Source of the DNA: Mediannikoviicoccus sp037890055
GTDB lineage: Bacteria > Bacillota > Clostridia > Tissierellales > Peptoniphilaceae
Assembly (NCBI GenBank): GCA_037890055.1
Contig: JBBKBD010000010.1
Reading direction: 5' to 3' (one strand)
DNA: 64,000 nt
Under the pieces are notes generated by a model. That model was given only the letters and a program-made list of their open reading frames with translations, was not told the origin of the DNA and did not search any database. Shown in pieces: positions 14,518-23,888 of this stretch (its first letter is position 1; every line of letters starts with the position of its first letter). The position numbers and the translations under genes were made by a program.

Positions 14518-15274
14518 AAATTAATCTAAGGCCTTCCATTGCAAGCTCTTTGTCTATTTTATTTATATAGCTGCTGTGTTGTGAAATAAGTCCAGCAAAT
14601 CCTCCCGTTCCTATTACACTAACTTCTTCTACTTTTAAATTCTCTTCTTCTAAAATCTTTTTGATTAAAAAGTCTATCATTCCGATGTATCCGTATACAA
14701 TCCCGGACTGCATACTCTCTCTTGTGGTCTTTCCTATGACGCTCTCAGGTTTAGTTAGGTCAATCTTAGGGAGCTTTGCCGTTCCAGTGAATAGTGCATT
14801 TGATGAAAGCTCAATTCCTGGAGCAATTGCCCCTCCCATGTACTCACCATTTTTATTTATATAGTCAACGGTTATGGCAGTGCCTAAGTCAACCACTATG
14901 GTTGGTGCTTTATACTTGTGATATGCACAGCTTGCAGTAACAAGTCTATCCATTCCCACTTCTTTTTTATTACCATATTTATTTACAATTCCTAAATCCT
15001 TCGCCATTGTAACTAGATATGGCTTTTTATTTAAATACCTTTTACATGCAGACTCAACACATCTTAACATATTTGGAACCACGGATGACATAACAATATC
15101 TTCAATGTCTTCCACTTTAAATCCACTACTTATTAAAAAAGATTTTATTTCCAGGCCCAGTTCATCGGAAGTTTTTTCTACCTTTGTGGACATGACCCAT
15201 TGATGAACCAATTTATCTTCTTCAAACACACCAAACTTCATATGTGTGTTTCCCACATCTATAACTAATAAAAT
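14495..15274 (-). CDS. coaX: Type III pantothenate kinase, apparent ATT start
   Basis: 259 residues if translation begins at ATT 15272-15274. CoaX phosphorylates pantothenate, the first step of CoA synthesis. Motifs include the phosphate loop DVGNTHMKFG, DLGTAITVDY, GAIAPGIELS and GTGGFAG. The only standard start in frame (GTG 15256) would begin after the catalytic Asp of DxGNT. The frame upstream reads ATT TTA TTA GTT ATA GAT (xLLVID), exactly the normal N-terminus, with no ATG, GTG or TTG before an in-frame TGA. So either AUU is the start, as in infC, or the base is a mutation or sequencing error. Confidence 0.88.
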   Translation of the reverse strand: MLLVIDVGNTHMKFGVFEEDKLVHQWVMSTKVEKTSDELGLEIKSFLISSGFKVEDIEDIVMSSVVPNMLRCVESACKRYLNKKPYLVTMAKDLGIVNKYGNKKEVGMDRLVTASCAYHKYKAPTIVVDLGTAITVDYINKNGEYMGGAIAPGIELSSNALFTGTAKLPKIDLTKPESVIGKTTRESMQSGIVYGYIGMIDFLIKKILEEENLKVEEVSVIGTGGFAGLISQHSSYINKIDKELAMEGLRLIYERNFKK

Positions 15275-15307
15275 AATATCACTTCTTTCGATTTCTTTTC
15301 ACAAATT

Positions 15308-15338
15308 ATTACCCCCTAGCAATTGCTTAGGGGGTAAT
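15308..15338 (-). terminator. GC-rich palindrome between the DUF gene and coaX
   Basis: ATTACCCCCTA and TAGGGGGTAAT arms pair around GCAATTGC. It stands just before coaX and likely ends the ftsH-side transcript; the U run is weak on both strands. Confidence 0.6.
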
Positions 15339-15374
15339 ATAATTTTATCATAGTTTTATTAACATTAGTAATTT

Positions 15375-15839
15375 TTATTTATTTTTCTTTTTTCTCTTTA
15401 TTATTGTCATAATTTCATCTTTGTTGTCCGGTGAAATAGGAATTATTTGCCTTGGCCTCTTAATCGCATTTGTAAGAATTTCTAAATTCTTAGTTGCGTC
15501 ATTATATCCCCATTTTTTTATTTTATCCCAGGTTGTAAACTTGGAGTTATAAAGGATGCCATCTTCATAAATGTAAATCTTTTGATATGAAAGATATGCA
15601 AATCCTATACCGGAAAGAAGATAAACTGCACCAAAATAGTCTTTAGCAACTAATGTGTATGCACCTAACATCATCAACATTATGGATAAAAATCCAATTA
15701 AAAATCTAGATTGTGGTGTATAATATGCTATTAATTTCCCAGTGGCAGCTTTTTTTGCTTGGTAGCCTAAATAGACCTGTCTAATTACCACAAGTAAAAT
15801 AATAATATAGAGAATGTTTAAAAAGTCTTTATATTTCAT
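15375..15839 (-). CDS. Small membrane protein, DUF5673-like
   Basis: 154 residues. One N-terminal helix (8-24), a helical pair (about 45-85), then a cytoplasmic PH-like tail with EDGILYNSKFTTWDKIKKWGY and a basic end (KRKKKNK). The tail pattern (aromatic, 'TTWDKIKKW') resembles bacterial PH-domain membrane proteins. Function unknown. It overlaps the ftsH stop by 11 bp, so it is cotranscribed with it. Confidence 0.7.
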   Translation of the reverse strand: MKYKDFLNILYIIILLVVIRQVYLGYQAKKAATGKLIAYYTPQSRFLIGFLSIMLMMLGAYTLVAKDYFGAVYLLSGIGFAYLSYQKIYIYEDGILYNSKFTTWDKIKKWGYNDATKNLEILTNAIKRPRQIIPISPDNKDEIMTIIKRKKKNK

Positions 15840-17748
15840 TTTTGCTATCTCCTGAAATTTTATCTTCTATTTTTTTCTCATCTTTCTGTACTTTTTCTAA
15901 AAGCTCCGGTGGTTCTTCCTTGATTTGTTGATTGCTATACTTGTAAAAAATCTCTTCAAACTCTTCTGCTTTAATGGTTTCTTTTTCTAGAAGAACTTTT
16001 GCAAGCTTATGAAGTATGTCGATATTGTCTTCAAGGAGTTTAAGCGCCTTATTAAAAGCATCGTTTATTACTTTCCTCATCTCTTCATCAATTTCATATG
16101 CAACTCTATCGGAATAGTGTTTTGCTTTTCCAAGTTCTTTACCAACAAATACTTCGTCTGATTCAAAGTCGTACATAATCGGTCCAAGCTTTTCGCTCAT
16201 ACCATATTGGGTTATCATGGCCCTTGCAATCTTTGTAGCTCTTTCAATATCGTTAGATGCTCCTGTGGAGATGTCGTTTAAAATCAAATGCTCTGCACAT
16301 CTACCACCAAGTAGAGTTATGATTTCGTGCTTCATTTCGTTTTTAGTCACATAGGACCTGTCCTCTTCTGGCACGAATGAAGTAAAGCCTCCTGCACGTC
16401 CCCTTGGAACTATGGTTATCATATGAACAGGATCTGTGTCTGGAAGAAGTCTTGACACAATTGCATGTCCCGCTTCATGATAAGCAGTAAGTACTCTTTC
16501 CTTTTCAATTACAACTGCAGATTTCTTTTCAGGTCCTGCCACAACTTTTATTGTAGCTTCGTCAAATATATCGGGAGTGATAAATTTCTTATCTTCCCTA
16601 GCTGCGAGAAGTGCCGCTTCGTTTGTCAGGTTCTCTAAGTCCGCCGGAGTAAATCCTGTTGTTGACTTGGCAATGGAATTAAGGTCCACGTCCGGTGCAA
16701 GTTTTTTATTCTTTGTATGCACCTTTAATATGGCTTCCCTTTCCCTTACATCAGGTACGCCAATATAAACTCTTCTATCAAATCTACCTGGTCTAAGTAT
16801 TGCCGGGTCCAAAATGTCAGGTCTATTTGTGGCAGCCATAACGATTATACCTTCATTTTTACCAAAGCCGTCCATCTCTACAAGCAATTGGTTTAATGTT
16901 TGTTCCCTTTCGTCATGACCTCCTCCAAGGCCTGCCCCTCTCTTACGTCCTACGGCGTCAATTTCATCTATGAATATAATACATGGTGCATTCTTCTTGG
17001 CGTCTTTAAATAAATCTCTTACACGTGATGCACCAACACCAACGTACATTTCAACAAAGTCAGATCCTGAAATACTGAAGAATGGAACACCAGCTTCTCC
17101 GGCAACTGCCTTTGATAAATAAGTTTTTCCCGTCCCTGGAGGGCCTACTAGTAGAACCCCTTTTGGAATTCTCGCTCCAATTTCTATATATTTCTTTGGA
17201 TTTTTCAAAAAGTCCACTATCTCTTGAAGCTCTTCCTTCTCTTCTTTTAGTCCTGCAACATCATCAAAGTCCACATTTGTGTTTTCTTTGTATAGCTTTG
17301 CCCTGCTCTTGCCAAAGTTTGCAGCACTATTTCCTCCACCCTTTTGCATTTGGCCAATAAATAGATACCAAACCACAAATACAGTAAAGGCAAAAAATAA
17401 AACATTTATTAATGTATTCCAAATTTTGCTATTGTCTTGAAGCGGCCTTGCTTTTAGTTCTATGTTCCCTGACTCAACTTTTTCTTTAATATAGTCATTA
17501 TAAAAATTTTCTGAAACATCGTCAGGAAGATAAGTACTAAATGTATCTTCGTCCTTTTTTGTAGTTATGATGACATTATTGCCCTGTCTTGTGACTGTCT
17601 TTACATCATTGTCCTCAATGTAATTAATAAGTTTGTTTACCGATATCTCCTTAGAGCTATTAAATCCCCTTGAAAATACAGAAACAAGAACCAAGAAAAA
17701 TATTAGAGGCCCTATTAAATAAAATATATTACCTAATTTTTTTCTCAA
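15829..17748 (-). CDS. ftsH: ATP-dependent zinc metalloprotease FtsH
   Basis: 639 residues. Two N-terminal membrane helices (about 8-27 and 112-131) flank an extracytoplasmic domain. An AAA domain (Walker A GPPGTGKT, Walker B IIFIDEIDA, SRH NRPDILDPAILRPGRFDR) and an M41 peptidase with HEAGH zinc site follow. It degrades misfolded membrane proteins and regulators. The acidic/basic tail after about 600 is typical. It sits 10 bp after hpt in the tilS-hpt-ftsH block. Confidence 0.97.
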   Translation of the reverse strand: MRKKLGNIFYLIGPLIFFLVLVSVFSRGFNSSKEISVNKLINYIEDNDVKTVTRQGNNVIITTKKDEDTFSTYLPDDVSENFYNDYIKEKVESGNIELKARPLQDNSKIWNTLINVLFFAFTVFVVWYLFIGQMQKGGGNSAANFGKSRAKLYKENTNVDFDDVAGLKEEKEELQEIVDFLKNPKKYIEIGARIPKGVLLVGPPGTGKTYLSKAVAGEAGVPFFSISGSDFVEMYVGVGASRVRDLFKDAKKNAPCIIFIDEIDAVGRKRGAGLGGGHDEREQTLNQLLVEMDGFGKNEGIIVMAATNRPDILDPAILRPGRFDRRVYIGVPDVREREAILKVHTKNKKLAPDVDLNSIAKSTTGFTPADLENLTNEAALLAAREDKKFITPDIFDEATIKVVAGPEKKSAVVIEKERVLTAYHEAGHAIVSRLLPDTDPVHMITIVPRGRAGGFTSFVPEEDRSYVTKNEMKHEIITLLGGRCAEHLILNDISTGASNDIERATKIARAMITQYGMSEKLGPIMYDFESDEVFVGKELGKAKHYSDRVAYEIDEEMRKVINDAFNKALKLLEDNIDILHKLAKVLLEKETIKAEEFEEIFYKYSNQQIKEEPPELLEKVQKDEKKIEDKISGDSKNEI

Positions 17749-17758
17749 AATTTCCTCC

Positions 17759-18313
17759 TTAGCTGTAGTACTCTTCCTTTAGTGAAGCTATAAAAGGTAA
17801 ATTTCTATGTTGTTGACTATAGTCTAGTCCATATCCAACGATAAATTCATCTGGAATTTCAAAACCTACAAAGTCAACATTCACATCTACAGTCCTTCTT
17901 TCAGGTTTGTCCAGTAGAGTAGCGACTGCAACCGAAGCAGCACCTCTGTCGTTGAGGTTTTTAGTTAAATAATTTAAAGTGTTTCCAGAGTCAATTATGT
18001 CTTCAACTATAAGAATATCTTTGCCTTCAATATCCTCTTCTAAGTCCTTTAATATTCTTACAACTCCAGAAGACTTTGAGCTCTGTCCATAACTTGACAC
18101 TGCCATGAAATCCATTTTAACTTCTAAGTCAAGTCTTATAATAAGGTTGGACATAAAAATTACAGCTCCCCTTAAAATCCCAACTACAAGTAGCTCTCTC
18201 TCACTGTTCTTATATTTTTCAGATATTTCCTTTGCCATTTCATCAAGTCTTTTATTTAATTCTTCTTCTGAAATTAAAATATCTTTGATATAGTCCATAT
18301 TTTTACTTAACAT
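17759..18313 (-). CDS. hpt: Hypoxanthine phosphoribosyltransferase
   Basis: 184 residues. Purine salvage: hypoxanthine (and guanine) plus PRPP gives IMP/GMP. PRPP motif ILIVEDIIDSGNTL, N-terminal VVGILRGAVIFMSNL and MDFMAVSSYG loop, C-terminal FVVGYGLDYSQQHRNLP-type segment. The ATG at 18313 has GGAGGAG and overlaps the tilS stop; the two are classic neighbours in Firmicutes. Confidence 0.96.
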   Translation of the reverse strand: MLSKNMDYIKDILISEEELNKRLDEMAKEISEKYKNSERELLVVGILRGAVIFMSNLIIRLDLEVKMDFMAVSSYGQSSKSSGVVRILKDLEEDIEGKDILIVEDIIDSGNTLNYLTKNLNDRGAASVAVATLLDKPERRTVDVNVDFVGFEIPDEFIVGYGLDYSQQHRNLPFIASLKEEYYS

Positions 18314-19658
18314 TTTTCTCCTCCAATCTAATTTTTATAACATAGTCATCATTTGAACAAACTTTGTAATTATGAGTTCTTTTTAAACCTGTAATCAATA
18401 TTATATCATTTTTATACTGTAGAATAGGTATTTTTCCTCTAAGATGTTTAGGAACTTTTGAGTCTATTAATATATCTTTGACTTTCTTCGTAAAGTTCTT
18501 TAATTTAATCTTGTCTCCATCTCTTCGACACCTTACAACAATGCCTTCTTCAAGAAGCTCTACCGGAAAAACAAATTCATTCTTCTTCAACTTTATATTT
18601 TTATTTTCCACAACATCAACTTCAATTAAAAAGTTTCCAAAATGATATTTACCCTTTTCAGTGATGATAAAATCTTTTATATTTATATTTTCATCAAGAT
18701 GAGTTAAATATAGATGTCCATATGCCATATAGAACATAAAATTATTTACATAAAAATCTCCACTGCCACTTAAAATAATCTTTCTTATGGACTCCACATT
18801 GTTAAAGGAAATATCTTTTCTGTCGCCCTTTATCGCTTCATAAGCCTTTAATATTAACTTTCTTTGAATGGCAACATGGTGCTTTTTGAAATCTTTACAA
18901 TTTAATTTATAATAATCTCGCTCTGGGCCTATTAGATTTAGACCATCTGCGTAATCTTCTAAAAATTCTTCATTTGACTCAAGAATTTTGGAAGATCTAA
19001 CTAGAGAATCAATAAAATTTTCATTTATTTCACTTTCAACATATGGAATAAGCACATTCCTAATTTTATTTCTCAAATAGTCATTTTCAAAATTGGTCTT
19101 GTCCTCTACAAAGGGGATATTGTTTTCATTTAAGAAATTTATTATCTCAGCTTTGGTAATGTCAATTAATGGCCTTACAATATTGTTTTTTTTATCACTT
19201 ATACCTGTAAGACCGGCACCTCCTGCTCCTCTAATCAAGTTTAGAAGTATGGTCTCCGCATCGTCATTTTTGTGATGACCAACGGCAATAACACCACTTT
19301 GAAACTCTCTTTTTAAAACTTCATCGAACTTTTCATATCTTACGCGTCTTCCCGCATCTTCCACAGATATTTTATGCTCTTTAGCATATCCATTTACATC
19401 CATATGAAAACAGATACATCTAACCCCAAGGGAATTGGAAAAATCTTTAGAAAATTCTTCGTCTTTAACTGCATCTTCCCCTCTTAACTGATGATTTATA
19501 TGAACAGTGAGAAGATTATATCCAAACTCTTTTCTAAGTTCATTAAGTGCATACAAGAGCATTACCGAGTCCGGTCCACCGGAAAATCCGATTACAATGT
19601 TCTCTCCACTCTTTATTAAGTTTTGTTCTTTAATGTATTTTTTTATTTTATCAATCAT
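18303..19658 (-). CDS. tilS: tRNA(Ile)-lysidine synthetase
   Basis: 451 residues. It converts C34 of tRNA-Ile(CAU) to lysidine so that it reads AUA. N-terminal PP-loop GFSGGPDSVML (about 24-34), catalytic-domain motifs VGHHKNDDAETILLNLIRG and FENDYLRNKIRN, then substrate-binding TilS C-terminal domains. Full length. It follows the S1-domain gene after a terminator, so it may use its own weak promoter. Confidence 0.95.
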   Translation of the reverse strand: MIDKIKKYIKEQNLIKSGENIVIGFSGGPDSVMLLYALNELRKEFGYNLLTVHINHQLRGEDAVKDEEFSKDFSNSLGVRCICFHMDVNGYAKEHKISVEDAGRRVRYEKFDEVLKREFQSGVIAVGHHKNDDAETILLNLIRGAGGAGLTGISDKKNNIVRPLIDITKAEIINFLNENNIPFVEDKTNFENDYLRNKIRNVLIPYVESEINENFIDSLVRSSKILESNEEFLEDYADGLNLIGPERDYYKLNCKDFKKHHVAIQRKLILKAYEAIKGDRKDISFNNVESIRKIILSGSGDFYVNNFMFYMAYGHLYLTHLDENINIKDFIITEKGKYHFGNFLIEVDVVENKNIKLKKNEFVFPVELLEEGIVVRCRRDGDKIKLKNFTKKVKDILIDSKVPKHLRGKIPILQYKNDIILITGLKRTHNYKVCSNDDYVIKIRLEEKNVK

Positions 19659-19664
19659 GGCCTT

Positions 19665-19694
19665 AAAAAAATAAAACCGGTGTTCCCGGTTTTA
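19665..19694 (-). terminator. Terminator after the S1-domain gene
   Basis: AAAACCGG/CCGGTTTT stem with a short loop, then ATTTTTTT. It overlaps the S1 gene's stop codon. Confidence 0.85.
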
Positions 19695-20093
19695 ATAGTT
19701 CTTTGTTTTTCGATTGCCCATTTTTCTTTTATTATCTCGGGTTCTCATTTCAACATATTTTTCGTTTGACTCCTTTAAAAACTTATTAAGCTTGTCCTCA
19801 AAGGATAAATCTTTTGTCTCTTCGTCAACATTCCATTCAATTTCCTTTGGAGCGTTAACTTTCTTTTCAGCTTGCTTTATGGATAGGCTAACCTTTCCAT
19901 CTTTAACTGAAAGCACTTTTACTTTTACTTCATCGTTCACTTTTAAAAAGTCTTCAACTTTTTCTACATAATCATTTGATATCTCAGATATATGTACTAA
20001 ACCATTTTCACCCTCAGGAAAAGAAACGAATGCACCAAACTTAGTAATTCCAGTAACTTTTCCTTCTAATATCTGTCCAACAGAAATAGACAT
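19692..20093 (-). CDS. S1-domain RNA-binding protein (YabR/GSP13-like)
   Basis: 133 residues. One S1 OB fold (VGQILEGKVTGITKFGAFVSFPEGENGLVHISEIS...VNDEVKVKVLSVKDGKVSLSIK) followed by a charged tail (DNKRKMGNRKTKN). Homologues of this size associate with ribosomes. It is the usual neighbour of divIC in clostridia. Confidence 0.92.
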   Translation of the reverse strand: MSISVGQILEGKVTGITKFGAFVSFPEGENGLVHISEISNDYVEKVEDFLKVNDEVKVKVLSVKDGKVSLSIKQAEKKVNAPKEIEWNVDEETKDLSFEDKLNKFLKESNEKYVEMRTRDNKRKMGNRKTKNY

Positions 20094-20163
20094 TTACTAA
20101 CAAATCCTCCTAAAATATTATACTTAAAATTATACGTAATCTAAAGAAATTGTCAATATATTT

Positions 20164-20454
20164 TTACTTTTCTTTAACTAGATATTCTTTAGGTTTAATC
20201 ATGCCAAGTTTTTCTCTTGCAACTTTTTCTGCGAACTCTAAAGTTTCTCTGTTTTTATAATCTTTTTTCAATGATGATATATCTTCAATTAGCTCTTGCT
20301 TCTTCTCGGTGTAAGAGTTAAGTTGTTTTTCATATTCAGATATCTTTATCCCCTGCTTTGCCAATGCATATGGAAAATAGGTAAAGGTTAATATAAAAAG
20401 AATAAAAATTAAATTGCTCTTTCTTCTTTTTGAATTCCTCTTTCTTTTCATCAT
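20164..20454 (-). CDS. divIC: Septum formation initiator, DivIC/FtsL-type
   Basis: 96 residues. Basic N-terminus, one membrane helix (about 15-32), then a coiled coil (ISEYEKQLNSYTEKKQELIEDISSLKKDY) and the conserved AREKLGMIKPKE end. A bitopic divisome protein of the FtsB/DivIC family. It overlaps the RqcP gene by 4 bp. Confidence 0.9.
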   Translation of the reverse strand: MMKRKRNSKRRKSNLIFILFILTFTYFPYALAKQGIKISEYEKQLNSYTEKKQELIEDISSLKKDYKNRETLEFAEKVAREKLGMIKPKEYLVKEK

Positions 20455-20693
20455 TCAATCCTTTCCACCATTTCAGAAGCCTCAGCCTTTTTAGGATTTT
20501 CTAGTAGTTTTAAAACTTTCACCCTTATAGTTCCCGTTCCAAAACCAACTTCAATAATGTCTCCAACGGAAACTTCGTCACCGGCTTTGCAGACCTTGTC
20601 ATTAATTTTGACCCTCTTTCCATCACAGGCTTCCTTTGCAATAGTTCTTCTCTTTATAATTCTTGAATTTTTTAAAAATTTATCTATACGCAT
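20451..20693 (-). CDS. rqcP: S4-domain RNA-binding protein, RqcP/Hsp15 family
   Basis: 80 residues: an S4 RNA-binding domain (MRIDKFLKNSRIIKRRTIAKEACDGKRVKINDKVCKAGDEVSVGDIIEV). This family (YabO in Bacillus) supports RqcH-mediated alanine tailing in ribosome quality control. It precedes divIC as in other Firmicutes. Confidence 0.9.
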   Translation of the reverse strand: MRIDKFLKNSRIIKRRTIAKEACDGKRVKINDKVCKAGDEVSVGDIIEVGFGTGTIRVKVLKLLENPKKAEASEMVERIE

Positions 20694-20734
20694 AACTACC
20701 TCTCATTTAAGTATATCAAACTTTTGTAGTTTTT

Positions 20735-21676
20735 CTACAATAAATAGAAATCATTTATTATTTTTAAACTTTTTTCAAGTTCACTATATGCATCTGTGTC
20801 TTCATAAAGAGGATTTATAATAACTCTACCATTTTCTTCTTTAGATTTTAAATCTCTTTCCAAATATCCCACAAGTCTTGAGTCATCTTTTAATGCAAGT
20901 CTAAATAAATCTTTCTCTGAAAGATTTGATTTTTTTATTTCCTTTTCAAGTATGTGGGCCTTTAAAAATAATTTACTTCCGTAGTCTAAAGAAGCATACT
21001 CAAAATCCGTTTCGTTATTAGAAAGGATTTCTATAATAGTATTTAGTAGATTCATGTCTTCTAAAATAATATCTGCAGCAGATTGGTTTATAGAAAAATC
21101 GAAATCTTTCTTTGCAATGGTATATAGACATGCGTTTTTAGCAGCTTTTATTCCTGCAAATGAATCCTCAACGGCAATGCAGTTCTCCTTATTAAGTCCA
21201 ATGCCGTCCATCGCCTTTAGATATATTTCATTATCTGGCTTTGGGTTTACAACCAAGTCACCACCGATTATAAAATCAAAATAATCTTTTATGCCAGTCT
21301 GTTCTACTGCTTGAGTAATTGTCCTCATGGATGAAGATGATGCAAGAGCAAGTTTTAATCCCTTACTCTTTAACTGTGAAAGTGTATCATGCACATATGG
21401 AAAGAGTATGGTCTTATAGTCAATGTTCTCACCCATATATCCACTTCTAAATCGATGCATAAAGTCACCGTGGTCAAAGTCATCTTCGTAATAAAAAGCA
21501 ATTACATCCCTTGAGTCCTTTCCAGAAAGACCAACAATTTTTTTAAAGTCTTCTCTATCAACCTTTTTTCCATCGGATTCAATAAGGCGGATAAGTGCAT
21601 TATAATAGTATATTTCACTATTTATAAGCACTCCGTCCATATCGAAAATAATTCCTTTAATCATGCCTCTTAACAT
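20735..21676 (-). CDS. HAD-superfamily phosphatase with C-terminal extension
   Basis: 313 residues. Residues 5-215 form a beta-phosphoglucomutase-like HAD hydrolase (FDMDGVLINSE; LALASSSS; NPKPDNEIYLKA; AVEDSFAGIKAAKNA). The last ~95 residues are an extra helical, acidic domain (about 220-313) with no family I recognise. Start uncertain: ATG 21676 (overlapping the rpiB stop) or ATG 21664. Small phosphosugar substrates are likely by family. Confidence 0.85.
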   Translation of the reverse strand: MLRGMIKGIIFDMDGVLINSEIYYYNALIRLIESDGKKVDREDFKKIVGLSGKDSRDVIAFYYEDDFDHGDFMHRFRSGYMGENIDYKTILFPYVHDTLSQLKSKGLKLALASSSSMRTITQAVEQTGIKDYFDFIIGGDLVVNPKPDNEIYLKAMDGIGLNKENCIAVEDSFAGIKAAKNACLYTIAKKDFDFSINQSAADIILEDMNLLNTIIEILSNNETDFEYASLDYGSKLFLKAHILEKEIKKSNLSEKDLFRLALKDDSRLVGYLERDLKSKEENGRVIINPLYEDTDAYSELEKSLKIINDFYLL

Positions 21677-22110
21677 CCTTCATAGTCAGAGATAATCTTT
21701 AGTCTGTTTTCGTGTCTTCCACCTTCGTACTCAGCGTTAAGGTATTCAGAAACTATCATCTTAGCAACTTCTGAACCCACAACCCTTCCACCGATGGAAA
21801 TTATATTGGCATTGTTGTGAACCTTCGCCATCTTCGCAGAAAACACTTCGTTTGTCACTGCACATCTTATTCCCTTAACCTTGTTTGCAGCTATTGAAAT
21901 CCCTATTCCAGTTCCACAAAGTATTATTCCACAGTCAAAGTTGCCCTTAGCCACTTCTTCCGCTACTTTAATTCCAATGTTTGGATAGTCTGCCTTTTCG
22001 CCAATTTTAACACCAAAGTCTGTAACTTCATGTCCCATTTCTTTAATATAATCTATTAATTCTATTCTTAATTCTGCACCACCATGGTCACTTCCCATTG
22101 CTATTTTCAT
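21670..22110 (-). CDS. rpiB: Ribose-5-phosphate isomerase B
   Basis: 146 residues. RpiB/LacAB family: SDHGG loop, active-site Cys in CGTGIGISIAANKVKGIRCA, and NDAN-type HNNANIISIGGRVVG. Interconverts ribose-5-P and ribulose-5-P. It lies in a run with pyk and pfkA and overlaps the HAD gene. Confidence 0.95.
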   Translation of the reverse strand: MKIAMGSDHGGAELRIELIDYIKEMGHEVTDFGVKIGEKADYPNIGIKVAEEVAKGNFDCGIILCGTGIGISIAANKVKGIRCAVTNEVFSAKMAKVHNNANIISIGGRVVGSEVAKMIVSEYLNAEYEGGRHENRLKIISDYEGC

Positions 22111-22118
22111 TTGTCCTC

Positions 22119-23873
22119 CTATAAAACTCTAGCTGATCCCTTGTATACTGCCCCTGATGAAGAGTCTACAGTTATAATCATCTCGTCATTTAAAATGGAC
22201 ATTGCATCCTTTGCTCCAATTACAGTTGGTTTTTTAAAGTGAAGTGCAAGGATTGCACCATGGGATGTTAGTCCGCCCTCTTCAATAACAACTGCCCCTG
22301 CTCTTTCAAAGAAAGGAACTAGCTCCTTGTCTACGGAACTTGTAACAAGAATATCTCCATCTTTAAATTTATTTATTAACTCTTCTTCAGTGTTGCCTTT
22401 TTTAACAAGGCCTATTACAGATTGTTTTCCAATTCCCTGTCCATTAATAACAACTTCACCAATGGTGTGAACCTTGATTAGGTTAGTAGTTCCACCAATA
22501 CCTGCTGGAACTCCTGCAGTTATAACTATTAAGTCCCCTTGTTTCACAAAATTTTCTTCTAAGGCAGCCTTAATTGACTTGTCTATAACTTCGTCGGTAC
22601 TGTCGCACATTTCTGATATAACAGGATGAACGCCCCATGAAAGCGCAAGCTTCCTCATAACAGACTCGTCATAGGTTGCAGCTATAATTCTCATATTTGG
22701 TCTTAGTCTTGAAACAGCTCTTGATGTGGAACCGGTTGTTGTTGCCGTTAATATGGCTGATGCACCAAGTTGTTCTGCCAAGTCCTTTGTGGCATGGCTA
22801 ATTGAACTTGTAGAGGATCCATCAACCCAAGTTGTTCTTATCTTTGCGCTTTCTTTAAAGTCCTTTGAGTCTTCAGTGGACATGGCAATTTCACTCATAA
22901 CTTTAACCGCTTCCACTGGATAAGAACCTGCAGCAGTTTCTCCTGATAGCATTATGGCATCAGAACCATCTATAATTGCATTTGCCACGTCTGTAACTTC
23001 TGCCCTAGTAGGTCTTGGGTTTCTTATCATGGAGTCAAGCATTTGAGTTGCTGTTATAACTGGTTTTCCTGACAAGTTTGTCTTTCTAATAATCTCTTTT
23101 TGAACCAATGGCATAAGTTCTGTTTTTGTTTCAACTCCCAGGTCTCCCCTGGCAACCATGATTCCATCTGATGCATTTATGATTTCATCCAAGTTATCAA
23201 CGCCTTCTTGAGATTCAATTTTAGAGATGATTTGAATATCTCCTCCACCATTCTCCTCAAGAATTTTTCTAATATTTATTACATCATCTGCTTTTCTAAT
23301 AAAGGATGCGGCAACAAAGTCAATTCCGTTTTCAATTCCAAAAACTAAATCTTCGTAGTCTTTTTCAGTTATGGATGGAAGGTTTATCTTCGCACCAGGT
23401 ACATTTACACCCTTTCTACTCTTTAGAATTCCATAGTTTAAAACTTCAGTTACTATATCGGTATCTGTAACGTCAACTATTTTTAAATTTACAAGACCGT
23501 CATCTATTAGAATATGGCCACCTATGTGAACATCTTTTGGCAAGTCCTTGTATGATACGGAAATCTGACTTTGATCTCCAAGAACTTCTCTTGTGGTTAA
23601 TGTAAAAGTATCTCCAATTGACAATTGAATCTGTTCCACTGAAAAGTCTCCCAGTCTTATTTCCGGACCTTTTGTATCAAGCATTATAGCAACTGGAAGC
23701 TTAAGTTCTTCCCTAGCTTTCTTTATATTTTCTATTCTCTTTAAATGTTCCTCATGATTACCATGGGAAAAGTTTAATCTACACACATTCATTCCAAGGC
23801 TCATCAGCTCTTTTAATGTTTCTAAACTCTCTGATGCAGGGCCTATTGTACATACTATTTTTGTCTTTTTCAT
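22119..23873 (-). CDS. pyk: Pyruvate kinase with C-terminal PEP-utilizer domain
   Basis: 584 residues. TIM-barrel core (TKIVCTIGPASE; MVARGDLGVE; K+/Mg2+ site residues), the C-terminal alpha/beta domain, and after about 475 an added mobile PEP-utilizing domain with GGLTSHGAILALHF, as in many Bacillus and clostridial pyruvate kinases. It makes ATP and pyruvate from PEP. pfkA is 15 bp upstream. Confidence 0.97.
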   Translation of the reverse strand: MKKTKIVCTIGPASESLETLKELMSLGMNVCRLNFSHGNHEEHLKRIENIKKAREELKLPVAIMLDTKGPEIRLGDFSVEQIQLSIGDTFTLTTREVLGDQSQISVSYKDLPKDVHIGGHILIDDGLVNLKIVDVTDTDIVTEVLNYGILKSRKGVNVPGAKINLPSITEKDYEDLVFGIENGIDFVAASFIRKADDVINIRKILEENGGGDIQIISKIESQEGVDNLDEIINASDGIMVARGDLGVETKTELMPLVQKEIIRKTNLSGKPVITATQMLDSMIRNPRPTRAEVTDVANAIIDGSDAIMLSGETAAGSYPVEAVKVMSEIAMSTEDSKDFKESAKIRTTWVDGSSTSSISHATKDLAEQLGASAILTATTTGSTSRAVSRLRPNMRIIAATYDESVMRKLALSWGVHPVISEMCDSTDEVIDKSIKAALEENFVKQGDLIVITAGVPAGIGGTTNLIKVHTIGEVVINGQGIGKQSVIGLVKKGNTEEELINKFKDGDILVTSSVDKELVPFFERAGAVVIEEGGLTSHGAILALHFKKPTVIGAKDAMSILNDEMIITVDSSSGAVYKGSARVL

Positions 23874-23888
23874 AAAGTCCTCCTGATT

